The notes under the pieces: generated by a model
Seen by the model: the letters and a program-made list of their open reading frames with translations, nothing else
The model's database searches: none
Told to the model about the DNA's origin: nothing
Program-made: the position numbers and the translations under genes
Assembly: GCA_037389465.1 (NCBI GenBank)
Contig: JAZARR010000297.1
Span: 310,001 to 374,000, forward strand
Reading direction: 5' to 3'
DNA from: Baylisascaris procyonis
Lineage: Eukaryota > Nematoda > Chromadorea > Rhabditida > Ascarididae
DNA length: 64,000 bases
In this document: positions 1 through 14,262 of the stretch, piece after piece
How the letters are laid out: the number at the start of each line of letters is the position of its first letter
Position numbering within the stretch: the first letter of the stretch is position 1

Positions 1-1577
1 ACGTTACTTCATTTCACGTCATATGCAACCTAAGTTGGATTAAGTTGCTTACTTTCGTTGAATAAATACCTATGATGCATAATATCTAGGTATTATTTTA
101 TTAAAAATAATCTTTTGATACTAGTCAGCAATTATGCGAAGATATTTAAACGGAATTTGAGATATGCAGTAACACTGAAACTTGTTATATCCATTAAAGT
201 TGAACTTTTCAGAACTTCTATCGCATACTGAAGTGTGGAAAAGCAAAGAAGTGGGGGGATAAGGTGGGAGGAGGGAGGTGAATTCGGCTAATGAGTGAGG
301 AAGGGAGATATGAATACCCAATAAATCAAATATATTTATATTACAAAAAAAGAGAGCAGAAAAATTAAATATTTAAAAACCTATAAAAAGAAAACAATGA
401 AAGATTAAAAGATTCATCAAATGCTGTAAGTCTAGGGATAAAGAAGTAACTGCCTGGACTTAGAGCAGCTAAATGATGAACACAGTGAAGAGATCATATC
501 TCTATAAGCCGTTTAAAACATCAGAAACGAGGATTGATAGCCATATGGCACAGCAACGAATAATCTAAAATAGAAAACAAAGTTTGTAAATGAACAAAAT
601 ACGTCGATTTAATTTTAAAGTTGCCTTTTTGATTTAAGGCGGATATTGCTAATATAAACGCAAATTTTGTTAGATAAGGAAATATTCTCAAGTAAAATTT
701 GCATAACTAAGGAGATTTTTGAATAAAAACATTAATGAAGTTATAATAAGGTTCTTCTATAAATCATCTTAATAAAGCGTAATTTCGCTTTTATCAGTTA
801 CTTCGATATCCTTTTTTTTTTTGAATAAACGGTAAAGGAATATATTTCAGCGAATAGTGAGAGGGAGAGGGATGAAATGAGATGCTCATAATATCAAATA
901 AAAATCTTGGAAAATATTTTCGAGAAAATATTTCCCTTTTTCAAAGAATAAAATTAATCATACTTTACAAATTTTAGGAAAATATTTTACATTTTTTATT
1001 CCATTTTTTGAGTATTTGAAAGGGGGAGGATAGAGAGGAAGAGATTATGTTCAGGATGTCATCTGTTTTCTAAACCGGAAATAAGTCAACGATCCATACG
1101 AATATCATCTAACATCATTTATTCATAAAATTTCAAAAAATGAAAAAAAAAACTGCAAAAATTAAAATTCAATGAAAAATGCAAATGCAAGTTGACAGCA
1201 CCACAAATTGGATAGCATACTTGCAATGCATTAATCCATTCACAAAGGATGTGACGCGCATTGAACGCCATTGTTGTGCATCTCGTGTTCATTGCATCAC
1301 TTGTCTTTTATTGCCGTTTCATTCGACTTTAGCTCATCACTACCGTATTCAACTGAACATTTTCGAACTTTACGGTAAGTTCGTGCAAAATGCTACATCT
1401 TTTACAGCTCAATTACTTGCAAATAGTAGACCTGGACTTATAGCTAAGTGAAGGTTAAAGGTCAGGATTGGTAGCATATTCAGCATATGGGGGTACCAAT
1501 GAATCTATCTGCCGGGAAACGCCATCCACTACTGCCTATGATGTTGCGAAATCTTTGTGTCTCTAGACAAGAAAAAT

Positions 1578-1652
1578 AAATAAAACATATAAATATAAAT
1601 ATAAATAAAACATATAAATATAAATATAAATAAAACATATAAATATAAATAT
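1578..1652. repeat. Three 25-bp tandem repeats
   Basis: Exact AT-rich units start at 1578, 1603 and 1628. Confidence 0.9.
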
Positions 1653-3811
1653 AAATGGAGAACCTGAAGTAAAATAGTCCGACTTAAGGATAAGTTGCAG
1701 TGCAAATCACGAGTGCTGTCAGCAACAATGTTCACCCATCAGATGCGTTCAATGGGAATATTCGACATATCGTGCGGAGTGTGTGTTTTTTTTACGTCGA
1801 GGTTGTTGTTCTGTAATCCTCACATTTGTTCACTATGTCAGCGAATTTCTTTACCGATTCCCCTCCCTCTCTTTCTCTCTCCCTCCGAATATTCTTCTTT
1901 TTGATCTCTTTCTCTCAAAAAAAAGCTATTATCTTCCTTTTTAAATTTATAAGAGTTAAGCAATCGTTTTTTAAATTAAAAGCAGCTAAATAAAATTTCC
2001 ATAATTTCACCCCAAAATTATTCATATTTAATATAAAATTTTACCGAAAAATAACCTATAATCTTCAAAATAAATAAATTAATTAATTAAATAAAAATAA
2101 AATAAACCGTTAAAAAGCTATAATTGAGCAATCGTAAAACAAAACATTCCCATTAACTTAACGAAATTAACTCAAATATATGAAAATTAAATTATTTAAC
2201 AGCTAACAGCAATATGAGCGATGCTTCAATGAGTATATTCAAATTTATTCGAGAAATTTGCAATTTACTAAAAATATTTTTATTCAAATTTTTATGAAAT
2301 TTTAAAATTCACCTTCGAAAAAATTTTCACATGAGGAAAAATTTCAGCACTAAGTATTACAAAGAAATAGAAACGAAACAGATATCATATAATATAAAAG
2401 ATTTCAGAAATATTATTTCCTATTATTTTTTGAAAGTAAAAAAAAAACATTGAAAATTTAAACTCTTAGAAATAAAGAAAATTGATGTGAAGAAAAAATC
2501 TTAATATGAAAGAACATAATTCAAAGATCGAAAAAAAATAGCTTTTATGATAAGCATATTAAAAGAGAATATAAAAAAGTAGTGAATAAATGGGCAACAA
2601 CCTAGATGTCACGCGGAGAATATCAACAAAAAAAAAAAAAAAATTGATAACTAATCAACTAGCTAAATGATCGCAATTTAAAACACGCCATACGAAACGA
2701 AATGAGTAAACCATTTCGCATGAGTACTGAATGGACAACAAAATATCGAATATGATCATCAATCTCAACACATTTCAATAATTGTGAATTGCGAAGAAAA
2801 AGGAAAAAAAATGAAAAAAAAAAAAGGAAAAAGGAAAATGGAAAATATTGAAGATTCAACAAATTTGATTGATTGAAAAATTCCAGAAAATCCTTCTTGA
2901 CGCTAATTTATATGGAATAGATGAGAAAATAGCATCCAAAACAATAACGCAGAACGTAACATTTGCACAAACCAAAAATAAACTGATATGGCGGCATTCA
3001 TCTCACGATTATATTTGATGCATAAAGAACGAATAGAGTCGAGTCATGGATTAGATTGTAATAATGCAGGGAAGGTCAATGCCTAAAATGCATCGAATTA
3101 TTTTAGATCCCTCCCAAAGGCAATCGTATATCGCCTAGAATAACCTGTATTGCATTAACTAGGGGATTATCTGCATTAGTTTCGAAATAAATACAATCAT
3201 CGAATATTAAAAAAAAAATAAAACCATCACCTAGAGTCAACAAATGAACATATAAAATTCATCTTTCAGTATAGAAAATAGCCTCTTGAATTAATGTTAG
3301 AGTGGTGCTAAGGCATTTCTTTCTAATCATCTCCGAGATTGTAAACAATGACACCAAAAAAAAAAAGCAGAACGCTAGAAATATTTTAGATTTAAGTACC
3401 GTATAAAAAATTGCTCACTTATAGTGCTATTACAACTGTAAAATGTCAAGCAACCTCAAACCTTAAATTATTTGTATAAATTGTCTCTCCATTTGAGACG
3501 AAAAGATTATAGCAGTTGGAAAAATTTTGCACCACAAAAAAAAAATGAAAAATTCAAATTTTTTTCAACTCAATTTATCATATTTTATTTAAATAAAAGA
3601 AAAAATAATCTTTTAAAAAAAAAAAAAGAAACTCTCAAATGCCAATAAAATAAACCATAATTAATCTCATCACAATCCTCCAAAAAAAAAAACGCTGTCC
3701 GTTAAATATTTCTCTCCGATTAAACTTTATTCAAAAAAAAAAACTAGTAAAACCTTTTTTTTTTGAGGGATCTATTAAACATACAATTTTCGAATAATTT
3801 TATATTAGATT

Positions 3812-3887
3812 ATTCAAATTATTTAAACATATTCAAATTATTTAAATATATTCAAATTATTTAAACATATTCAAATTATTTAATTAT
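3812..3887. repeat. Four 19-bp tandem repeats
   Basis: Units ATTCAAATTATTTAAACAT with single-base variants start at 3812, 3831, 3850 and 3869. Confidence 0.9.
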
Positions 3888-4316
3888 ATTCAAAAATCTA
3901 TTCATCACATTATCATCGATATATGCACTTAAATAATTCTTTAGCATATTACAAATAATTTGAATTATGAATAATATTTTTATTTAGCGATCAACAGATA
4001 GAAAAGATTATAAGGAAGGTAATTAAATGATAGGCTGCTTCTTAAAGAAAAAATTTGCATCTAAAGATGACCCATCGACAGTATATGATCCCATATAACC
4101 CCCCCTCCCACTAGAAAATAATAACTTCATAAAGCAACACATCATCGGCATTGCTTATGCTAGAATTATAGAGGCCGTCAATATTTACATATCTATTCTA
4201 AAATTAGCATTTGTGCTAGAAAATAAGCCTTAAATCTTATGAAAAAATATGCATCCGCCTAAATATGGATCTGGATGGACCCCCATGGTGTCATAAATCC
4301 CTTATCCATTCATATA

Positions 4317-4381
4317 GGGAATAGATCTCAACTCGGATCTGGACACAGGGAATAGACCTCAACTCGGATCTGGACACAGGG
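4317..4381. repeat. Two 31-bp tandem repeats
   Basis: Copies start at 4317 and 4348 and differ at one base; each contains CTCAACTCGGATCTGGACA. Confidence 0.9.
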
Positions 4382-5696
4382 CTTACATAAGGATTAATTA
4401 TATTGAGCAAAAAAAGGCAATCTCACCTCGGAAAAAATCTATACCGTTTTATAAAAATTTCCATCTAATCGGAAGTAACGCTTATGAAAGCACCAAAAAA
4501 AAAGAACGAGAATAACACTATAAACAATAGAGTATATCTCATTTCAATGTTATCAAACAGCATATCAGATCTAATAGGCAAAGAGGATTGAAGCATAAAA
4601 TGAATGCAAATATCCCTTGACTGATTAATGAATGAATAAAAAAAAAAACTAATATGCAAATTAACTGAGAGAGAGAGAGAGAGAGAGGGATAGAATAAAA
4701 GGAATAAAAGAATAATCCCCAATACGGCAATGAAAAAACCATACAGGTGCCTTCAGATAGCACAACAACAACAACAATTCAAAAATATATAACTTCCAAT
4801 TGTGGTTCAATTCCCACGTTCAAAATCCTCTTTTCCATAGCATCTATGAGGTTTCCTAGTGTTCAGCTCCACTCGTTGATCATCACACTAATAGTTATCA
4901 CTACAGGTATTACTGAAATATTCTTTTATAATATACCTCTCTCATCTTTATTTCCGCAATCGTTATATACACAAATATGCGCAAAATAAATAACCAAACG
5001 ATATCATTATATATAAACCAAATGCCAATGAAGACCAAACATACACAATAAATCCCCTTCGAAATGATGGATAGAACATAGAGAGGAGAAGGGGCAAAGA
5101 GAAGGAAGGGTGGAGAATAGTAATGCAAAAAGCAAAAATGAATTATAATAATTAATATAGAACAATATTTACATGACAACTCATAAAATATATTCAAAAA
5201 ATACTGAAATTAAATAGAAATACTGAAATTAAATAAGTGACCTATAAAACATCACGTCGTTCTAAGCAAAACAATAGATGTAATGTTATCAATAAGGACA
5301 CTTCTTTATCAAAACCGTGAGGTATACTCATATATTATCGTATAAAAATTCGAACTTCCCAATAGGGTTGCCTCACCTTCAACATTACTATTTTTACCCT
5401 TTTTTGAACTCAAAAATTACTCTTTACATTCGCATCGTATAATTAGTGAATTACGGCTGTCATCAATATTTTAATTTAAAAAAAAAGTTTTTCATGCTCA
5501 TAAAGTTGGCGACGCAAAGAAACTATTTTTCCAGTTACATTAGTCATCAGCTCGAAACTCTTTCAAATAATAAAAATTAAACGAATTGAAAAAAAAAAAC
5601 ATCTTGCCCTAAATAAATAATTTAAATACCACATCATCAAGCATTCAGCAAATATTTCCCCCTCCCCTACTCAACTGATCAACCCGATTATTAAAA

Positions 5697-5702
5697 TTTA
5701 TT
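5697..5702 (-). terminator. Candidate poly(A) signal of eea-1
   Basis: AATAAA on the minus strand, 44 nt downstream of the TAG stop at 5746. Position and sequence fit a nematode 3' end. A shorter or longer 3' UTR using other AT-rich hexamers cannot be ruled out. Confidence 0.55.
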
Positions 5703-5745
5703 AAAATTAAAATTAAAAATGAAAATTAGAATAACGGCATTTTAT

Positions 5746-5970
5746 CTAACGATTAGAAATATCCTCATGGCAACTATTACATACACGAACCGGATTCTTA
5801 TGTGAAGGCACCGAAGCGGTACGTGATGAACATTGACCACAGAAAATTAATCCACATTGTCTACAGTGATGTTTACGTATCGTTAACGAGAATGCTTTAC
5901 CACATAGATTACAATTCACCGCTTCCGAATCGTCAAGCCATTTTCGATTGAACTGTTTCGATATATCCAT
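5746..5970 (-). other. eea-1: FYVE zinc finger exon of eea-1 (residues 1164-1237)
   Basis: This last exon contains a complete FYVE signature: WLDD at 1174-1177, the basic RKHHCR motif at 1195-1200, RVC at 1225-1227, and eight zinc-binding cysteines at 1183, 1186, 1199, 1202, 1207, 1210, 1227 and 1230. In the family the basic motif contacts the 3-phosphate of PI3P on early endosome membranes. The spacing CX2C-X12-CX2C-X4-CX2C-X16-CX2C is typical, so the site looks intact. The FNRKW lead-in also matches the linker before the EEA1 FYVE domain, which separates it from other FYVE proteins. The chain ends SNR followed by TAG. Confidence 0.97.
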
Positions 5971-8900
5971 CTGTAAAGGTAGATTTTTTTATTTAAAAAT
6001 AATATTATTTAATTCTAAATTCAATTAAAGCATTTCAATTGATTTTCAATCCTTCAAATGATTATATAATATATCGCATCATATAAAAAATTTAAAAAAA
6101 TAAAAAATAAAATCAAACTCACAATTACTGCCCCCATAAACTGTAAGCAAAGAAAAACGTACGTCATATTCCATTAAGAAAAGATTTTTGCATATATTCA
6201 TGGGAATTTAAATATATTAGTGCATTCAACTTCTGTTTGCCGTTCAATTTATTCATCTTCCTATGGCCGACAATTGCTTGACTATAATCAATTATGCTAT
6301 CAAGTGTTCCTTATAGCATCCTTTTCAGCTTTATATCAACCAAATTCTACGAGTATTCCACTTGCTTATGTAAAGAAAGCGAATAAAATATTCACTATAG
6401 ATCAATCATCTGCTCAAAACTTATAGAGGCATCTCTTTTTTGCAACGAAAGTAAGCCGATCAAAAGATGCATCACATAAATAACAAACATGTGTGTTAAA
6501 ACCATAACAGCCATCGAATGTTGTGATTGTGTTATAACTGCCGATAACGTGTTATATTTAACGACACACACGGAACTATAACAAAAATATTACCATTTAC
6601 ATAATGCTAGATTTCGATGCATCATATTTATTAGATTCAAATGCCCAAATACGCTTCAAAGCTTTAAATGGTGTTATTTCAAAACTTCCCTCATCCTTTA
6701 TAAAAATCCAATATTAAGCCGATGAAATCCTTTAAGGCACATCACAAATTTATAGAAAATTTTCTAAAGGATATGCCAATAATGTACTCAAAATGATGGG
6801 AAATGATAAACGAATAATCGTGACAACTTCTAAAAATTTTCCGTTATATCAATTTTCCACTGCGCCAAAGTAACTTTCGAGAACGATTCCAAACTTGTGA
6901 GAGGTATTCACTACCATATGAAAATGAATAGGTGCTTTCAAATAATTAAGCTCAGCATTTGCACTAGACTCAACGGTAAGCATCGCAACAACTAAACGAT
7001 TTGCCAACCAAAACAACTTTAGTTTGAATATGTAAATAAAACTTCGCAACGTTTATTGTCACCGGCTGACCCACCGGTACATAGAAAAACAAAAAAGAAT
7101 AAACTTAGTTATTATTTAATACTCAGAGCCCCTCAAAATGACCAGTAAATAAATAAATGGTCATTCAATTGACATCTACAAAATATGCAAATCTGTTTGC
7201 TGGCTAGCCGATTAAGTCAGCAACCGCTAGATAAAAAAGCCTTAATAAACGGCTAAACTAGGTTGATAGGGCAGTTAGGAGTTCTACTGAATGTTAATTC
7301 ATTATGCGTTAAATATGCAAATGGGCATAAATTTGCATTAAACATATACTATTGAAAAGGTATTTACGTTTCCAAAAATACAGCCTAAGAGGCTATCGAA
7401 AATTGGCCATAGTCGGCAGCCTAGAAGGTATTTAGGCTATCGACTATGACCAAATGTATTGTGACCACTGGCCAGTTAAAGTAAACAACTAGGAATATTC
7501 ATTACTAAGAGTAGTAAAAGAAAGACTTTGTTCTATAAAAAACTAGCCATTTATAAGAGTTGTGACAATGCGGCTTACTGATTTGAAAACTTAGGCACAT
7601 AATAAGTTTCACAAGCACATAAGACTAGTAGTTATGCATTTCAGTAAGATACAACACTAATCGCCAGTAAAATACCTGCAAGGATTGATTGGCACGACCC
7701 AATTCGTGCATCGCTGAAAGCGCATCGTCGAAGCGACGCTTATTTTCAGCGGCTCGCTCCCTCTCAAAGTCGAGGTCACTCTCCGAGTTCAAACACCTCA
7801 AAAAACATTTTTCTCAACAAATTGCACCTCTCTAGTAAAATATTTCTGCGAAAAATAACGATAATAAAAATAAAAATAATATTTTCCTAGTGTCCCACCT
7901 CCCCTTGTCCTCCCCCTCCAAAGGCATGCATTATATATGAGTTCACCAACGTAGCCAACTATCAAAAATCATCCTTAAGCAATTCAACTATCCTTTTCAT
8001 GCTAGCCGTCCTAATCTTCTATTCCCAACAACCCTACTAATGTTCATAAAGAACAAATAGCTTATCAATTAAATCTTTATAAAGGGAAATAAAACAATTT
8101 ATTGTAAAAACAAACATATAAGTAAATAAATGACACCATCCCACCTCTCAAGAAGAGCTTTCTTTTCTTCTGTCCAACTAAGTGCCTTCTTTTCGAGTTC
8201 TGAAAAGCAAAATTTTTGAAATATTCTTTCCTTAAATGCAACATTTACAACACAACGGTGTACTTGGTTATGATGGTAACTAGGTTTTCATTAAATAATT
8301 CAATGCACATCTACCGCAGCCGTAACAACCTACTACCCTTTATTACCACAGGTGAGTCCCTATGGGATCTGTAAGCCTTTAAGGATCTGTAAGTCTCTAT
8401 GAGATCAATAATGAATATGCAAAAATCTACGCTAACCACAAACGTTGCTACTCAATACCAATACTCCGTCAAGTTAAGCTTCAATATAAATCCCATGCCG
8501 CGCTTATACACTGTAAAATATAAAGAGAAAATACCGACCAAGATAATATGGCAATTACCCAACAATTTCAACCAGCCATGGGGATCTTTACCACTTCCCT
8601 CAATGGCAATCTCCCTGCTCGACATTTACAGTCGGGTGGTAATTACCAAATCTACTAATCGTACGCAATCGCCGACTACACTCAACGGATCTGAATAGTA
8701 TTGCAGCCAAAAAAGTTCCATTCCCGATGTGCTCGAAAGCCCTTCGAGGCTCACAAAGTCGAAACGAAGTCGGACATCCTCGTAGGCCTCTGATTTTCAG
8801 GGCTTTGAACTTGAGGGGGTTTTCGAAATTGATTTAAATGAAACTTACCACTTTTTTCGAAATTTCAAAGTTTGAAAACTGCCTAATTTCTCGGTCTTAG

Positions 8901-11900
8901 GAATCACAGCTGCTTCAGATTTCTTTCCGAATAAAATTTTCCTATCAGATTTTTTCAAGGTATTTATTTTACTCGCAAAACAATTTCGCTCCCCTTGTTG
9001 CTTCCCTTTGAGATTTAAAATCATTATCCACTAGGGTTTGGCCGCCTCGCAAAGGTAACGATCTACCAGAACAATACAGCTGCTCCTATATCCCCTCTCA
9101 TTATGCTAATGGCTTAGATAAATAAGCCACCTATAGGCCAACATCAATGATTATCACTCACCTATGCATTTAGCTTCGGCATGTTGTGTGGCCGAATGTG
9201 CCATTTCAAGCTGTGCATTCGCATCTCTTAGTTGTTGATCCCTTTCAAGCACAATCGCCATCTGCGCTTTGAGTTCATTCTTTTCGCCCGACAACTCCTC
9301 ATTCAACTTCTTTATTTTCACTTCGTATTCCCTCTCACGTGCTGTCTAAAAATCATTTTTATTCTAATTAAATAAATAAAATTCAAATTCCACTCATCAA
9401 TAATCTTTATAAATGCATAAAACATTCACACCTCATTCAATAATCATTATTTTCATCGCATTTCAATGATCTAAAAAATACGAATGGCTTGAAATGTGCT
9501 GATAATTTGCAGTTACAACAGACTAATTACAAATTATTAAATATCTCAAAGATTTGATTAAACAAATAAAAAGAGGAAAACTGCGAAATGCCTTCCACTA
9601 CAACTGTATTGAAGATAGCCTTTCAGCAACAAATCCATCCACAACAATCCAACAACGATATCCGCATGCCCCTTCTAGCATATTCAAAACGCCGTTGACC
9701 CATAAGCACAAAATAATCAACACTCCACTTTCCGATGAAACAATGGTCTTATAGCAACTATAATTAATATACCTTTCAAGCGAACTATTTAATGAATTTT
9801 AAAATATTAAAAAAAAAAGTATATATTTCACTTACAAATCGTGCATCCGTGGCGGCAATCTCATTTTCGAGACTCTTTTTTAACTCCAACGTACATTCCT
9901 CTTGTGATTTTTTCTCACGTTCCAGCTAAAATATTATTGCAAAGTATTCACAGCAAAAAAAAAAAGATAAAAAGGCTTATCCTTATATCATGTCATTCGT
10001 CATATCCTTTTCCAGGATTATCACCTTGGGATTAAAGGTCTACTGATGTATCGCATAATCCCCTCAAGGCATCGTTATTGCCAGACCATTATTGCCAAGC
10101 TCACTCTTTTTGAAGCATCTCTGAGAAATACTTACTTATGAAATTATGCATATGCGAGATATTACCCATTAAGTACCACTAATTATGGTTGTACTGAATA
10201 GGAACACATTTCACTATCATACAGTCAATACTGTGGCACCCCTCTTCCATGTTAGCAAAATTTCGTACTTCGAAGGACCTATTCCAGACATTGACAGCAG
10301 ACCCACAGCAACGCTACAGCAATCTGAAGACACGCACCATAGTCAGAAGCAACATCTTGGTGACGTTTCGGCTCTTCAGCTCTCAAATTCCATGAACGAT
10401 AAGAAGGAATCATTGAGGAAAGGGAGGGGGAAGGAGAGGAGAGAGAAGGATAAGGCAGAAAAAGGCAATACAATAGTCAAAAGATGGATTCACGCTTTCA
10501 TTACCCTAAATAATGCTGTCCTCATAAACGATATGTAAACGAAATCATAAAAATAAATAAAATCCTTGAGCAATTCAATTAAAAATATCAAAACAATACC
10601 CACATTTGTGATATTCGTACGTGCCGTTGAGAGTGTTTCGTTCAATTGAACGATTTCCTCACGTAATGAAGTTTGCTCTTTTATTTTTTCAGAAATCATC
10701 TAAAAATTACTCGAACTATGTAAAAAGATTTTTTACAGCATAAGCAATTATATAATATCATCTAAAATCTCTTCAGAGGTTTTTTTATACTGACAGCAAT
10801 ATCCAAAAAAAATTGATTTATTTGAAAGGATCATCTTCCGGTAGCCGTTTAAAATGGATTTCATTAATTAAAAAAAAAAAAAGAATTGCAAAACTTTCAT
10901 ATAACAAAATCCCTTAATCGCTGTGTAATATGCGGCAAACAGAGGCACTTTCGATTTGGTTAACATTAGCAGACCGAAAAAAATCTATATAGATCTGCAA
11001 ATTTGAGCAATTTTCTTGAGAAAATTTGGGAAATTCAGGAAAATACGGGAAAAGCTGTTCCATTAACCATTGTTGACACCTCCACTCATTACAAAAGAAT
11101 TCATTTATTTCTCAATTTCCCTATTATGAACTTTCATATGAGTAAATGGCATTTAATGAACGACAGATAAGATAAGTAAATTTTGTATCAACAAAAGTCC
11201 CTTCCATTGCAAACTCTTTGATAATCGAAAACAAAACTTAATTGCAAATCACTACCAAGACAGCATTTCAGAGAATAAAGGAAAAAAGTCAGCTGCCCAA
11301 AAGTGTCGCTTTTAATTGATCGAAGTATAAAATTAAATGAAGACATGGATCGATGAAGAGGCTTCATTTTTACGTCTCTGCATGTGACTGTTGTGTGCGT
11401 ATAAAAAATGCTTCAAAAATTTCCAGGTTTCATAAATATGCTGCCTGACACAATCAACACCAACGACAACCTGACGAGACCCTTTCTGGATCACGGTGAA
11501 ACACCAAGAACAAAGACCACCCCAGGGACCCACAACGGTTGAAAAGGATTTAAGAACAATAGCATTTTAATAGGAATGCAATTTACGAATTATATATCTG
11601 CAACGCATTAATTTATTATCTGCTCAACAATCACTTACGTAACTAAGGAGACAAGCCCATTTCAAGCAAATATACGATAGGCATTATGAAGTCCGTCACC
11701 ACAATAGTCTTCTCAATAAATTAAAAAAAAAAAAAAAAACGCTTATCGTAGAATAAAACAAAACAATTCAACCTGTTCATACGAACCTGTTCAAATTTTT
11801 GTATCTCCACTGCGAGTCGTTCCTCGAGATTCAAGCGCTCTCCTTCGAGTATCTCAATCGCTCGACGTTTCTCCGATAAGTCGTCACCATAAAGCCTCTG

Positions 11901-14211
11901 CAATATCGTATAATAAATGCTACTCAAATGCCTTAATCAACAACTTATGTAACAAACCGCTAACAGCTAATAAATTTCATCGTTTCGCTTACATCTACAA
12001 TCTCTCTCAGTGCATCAGAAAGCTGCGGGGAAACCTTACCTCGGCAAATTCTAACAAATTATTTAAATATCTCAAGACTAAATTTCCCGAGAAAATAAAA
12101 TAAACATCCCTACCTTAATGATCCTCTCCCTATTCCACTTCAAAAAACTGTGAAAAATTCACCTCCTCCTCCCATCTCGAATTACACACAGCAATACTAG
12201 TTAAATACCCAACTAAAATTACATTAAAAAAAAACCGAATTAACAATCCCAAACGCTATGCGTTCAATAAGAATAAAACCGATAGAAGTTTTTCACTAAA
12301 ACTGAATAAAAATTTAATCAATAACAAACCAAACGTTCTGCGAAATCACCCAATTCGATATCCTTCGATTGTAAACTTTCTTCTAAAGAACATATTTTGG
12401 CGTCTCTTTTGGATACTTCCTGCAACAGGATCATTCACTCAAACGGCTTAAAGAAGATGAACGAAGTGAAAGAACGTTATTACCAGACTGCTGGCACTAT
12501 CCACTTTTATATTTTATAACGCATGACCTAGATTCATGAAATGGATCGATGTGATGGTAAACAACAAAAGCAATCCATCAATAACATTTACATATTACAT
12601 TCGCATAGTCTGGCGTAAGCGGCTGTCTAACGCAAACTCAATGAACTGAAAAGGTAATTACCGCCACAATGCAGCATCTGCCATTAAACTTGCTCCAGTG
12701 AGGTAATTCAAAGAGGCATTCATTCAAGACATCAAATAATATATCATTTTTGGAACACCCACCTTTTTCCTGCTTTATTTCCTGAACATCCACCTTTTCC
12801 CCTACTTTATTTCCGGTACGCCCGCCTTTTTCCTTACCAAGCTGTCCCCAATGCCATGTTTTACCTGCATCGAACGAATTCGTAAAAAACCCATGCCACG
12901 TTTTACCGTGCAATACAATTCCGGCTTGTTCTTTTTTTTTTCAAGTTGGGAAGTATCAAAAATATTCGCTTAACTTTTCGCAGCATTTTTGACTCAATCA
13001 AAATCTCAATACAATAAGGTCGATTAGTACATATAAGGATAGGCTCTACAAAATTAGCTTTGGCCAGGGTTATCCTCCTATCCTAATTGTAAATATTAAC
13101 AACCTAAGCCCTAATTTCCAGCTTTTCACTTCTGTAGATTGGATTCGCTACATAAATTTGCATTAAAAAATCACTACTGCAATAATGCAGCATAGAAAAC
13201 AATGCAATAAGAAATAATTAAATTGAGATTAAATTTTTAATAAATATAATTAACGAGTTGTTTTTGTTCGAGTGCATTGATCGCATCGCATGTCGCATTT
13301 TGTGCCTCCATAATTTTCTCTTCTAATGCACTTAGTTTCATCTCAAATTCTCGTCGCGTTTCATTCCCCTCTGTAGTTGCTCTCTCCAGCTTATCTTCCA
13401 ATTCCTGCAAACTCTTCCTCAATATTTTTTACGTAACAAAGTCAATCACCACATATATACTCCCTTCTTAATGAACTCTGATTAAACAATAGATTCTAAG
13501 CATATTAACGCATCGAATCTTCATGACGAAAAAAAGTGTGCAATCGAAAAGGACGGACCAATGGACGAATGAACAAGGAATTCCAACATCGAAAGGATGA
13601 ACTCAAGATTTACAAGCACTACTTTATCGCGACCACCTACCTCGAAGGATGCAAATAGCATTTATAATCGCAATCCAACTATCTAAAAATAAACCATCCT
13701 AAAATAAATACTGAACGTGCATAAATGAATTAAAGCAATACTGAATTGACATGAACAACAAAAAACAAAAACAACCTTTATATTCCATTCACGTTTGCCT
13801 CCACAAATTAAAATATCTTTGAATTCAAAATTATATAACATAATAACTTAATAACGAAAATAAGCTTCAAAAATCCATATACCTTTATTGAAGAGGCCTT
13901 CTCTCGAATGACGTCATTCAACTCCGTTATTGCATCATTCAAACGATCACGTTCCTTTCCCTGAATAAGTTTCAATAAGTTTTTGACTCTTATTATTTTC
14001 TAGCAGCTCTCTCTTCTCTGATTGGCCCCATCTGCACCATATTAAACAGGTTGTATGGGTGAGGTGATGCAGATTACCAAGACGGAAGCTATCACATATA
14101 TGATACAATGGAACAACTAGCAATGACTCCATAACGGCCCAATAAACAAATTATATATAACTACGCAAAACGTAGTTATATAACAAATTATATAACTACG
14201 TTTTGCGTAGT

Positions 14212-14262
<51 letters not shown>

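Larger units (their letters stand above)
1..5696. other. AT-rich intergenic region downstream of eea-1
   Basis: No gene supported. It contains many A or T homopolymers and the tandem repeats at 1578, 3812 and 4317. The one non-trivial open stretch (1179-1451, plus) ends at a donor-like ACG|GTAAGTT near 1375 but has no recognisable domain or partner exon. Confidence 0.6.

Noticed and set aside
1179..1451. 90-codon ORF upstream in the window
   Set aside because: No domain, composition not clearly coding, and no convincing partner exons despite a donor-like site inside it.
10185..10538. 117-codon plus-strand ORF overlapping eea-1 intron sequence
   Set aside because: Low-complexity Lys/Arg/Glu stretch from a purine run opposite an intron; no domain.
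13111..13125. CCTAAGCCCTAA resembling a telomerase RNA template for TTAGGC repeats, inside an eea-1 intron
   Set aside because: It has an extra C and does not give a continuous one-and-a-half copies of the complement of TTAGGC; no pseudoknot-like pairing was seen around it.
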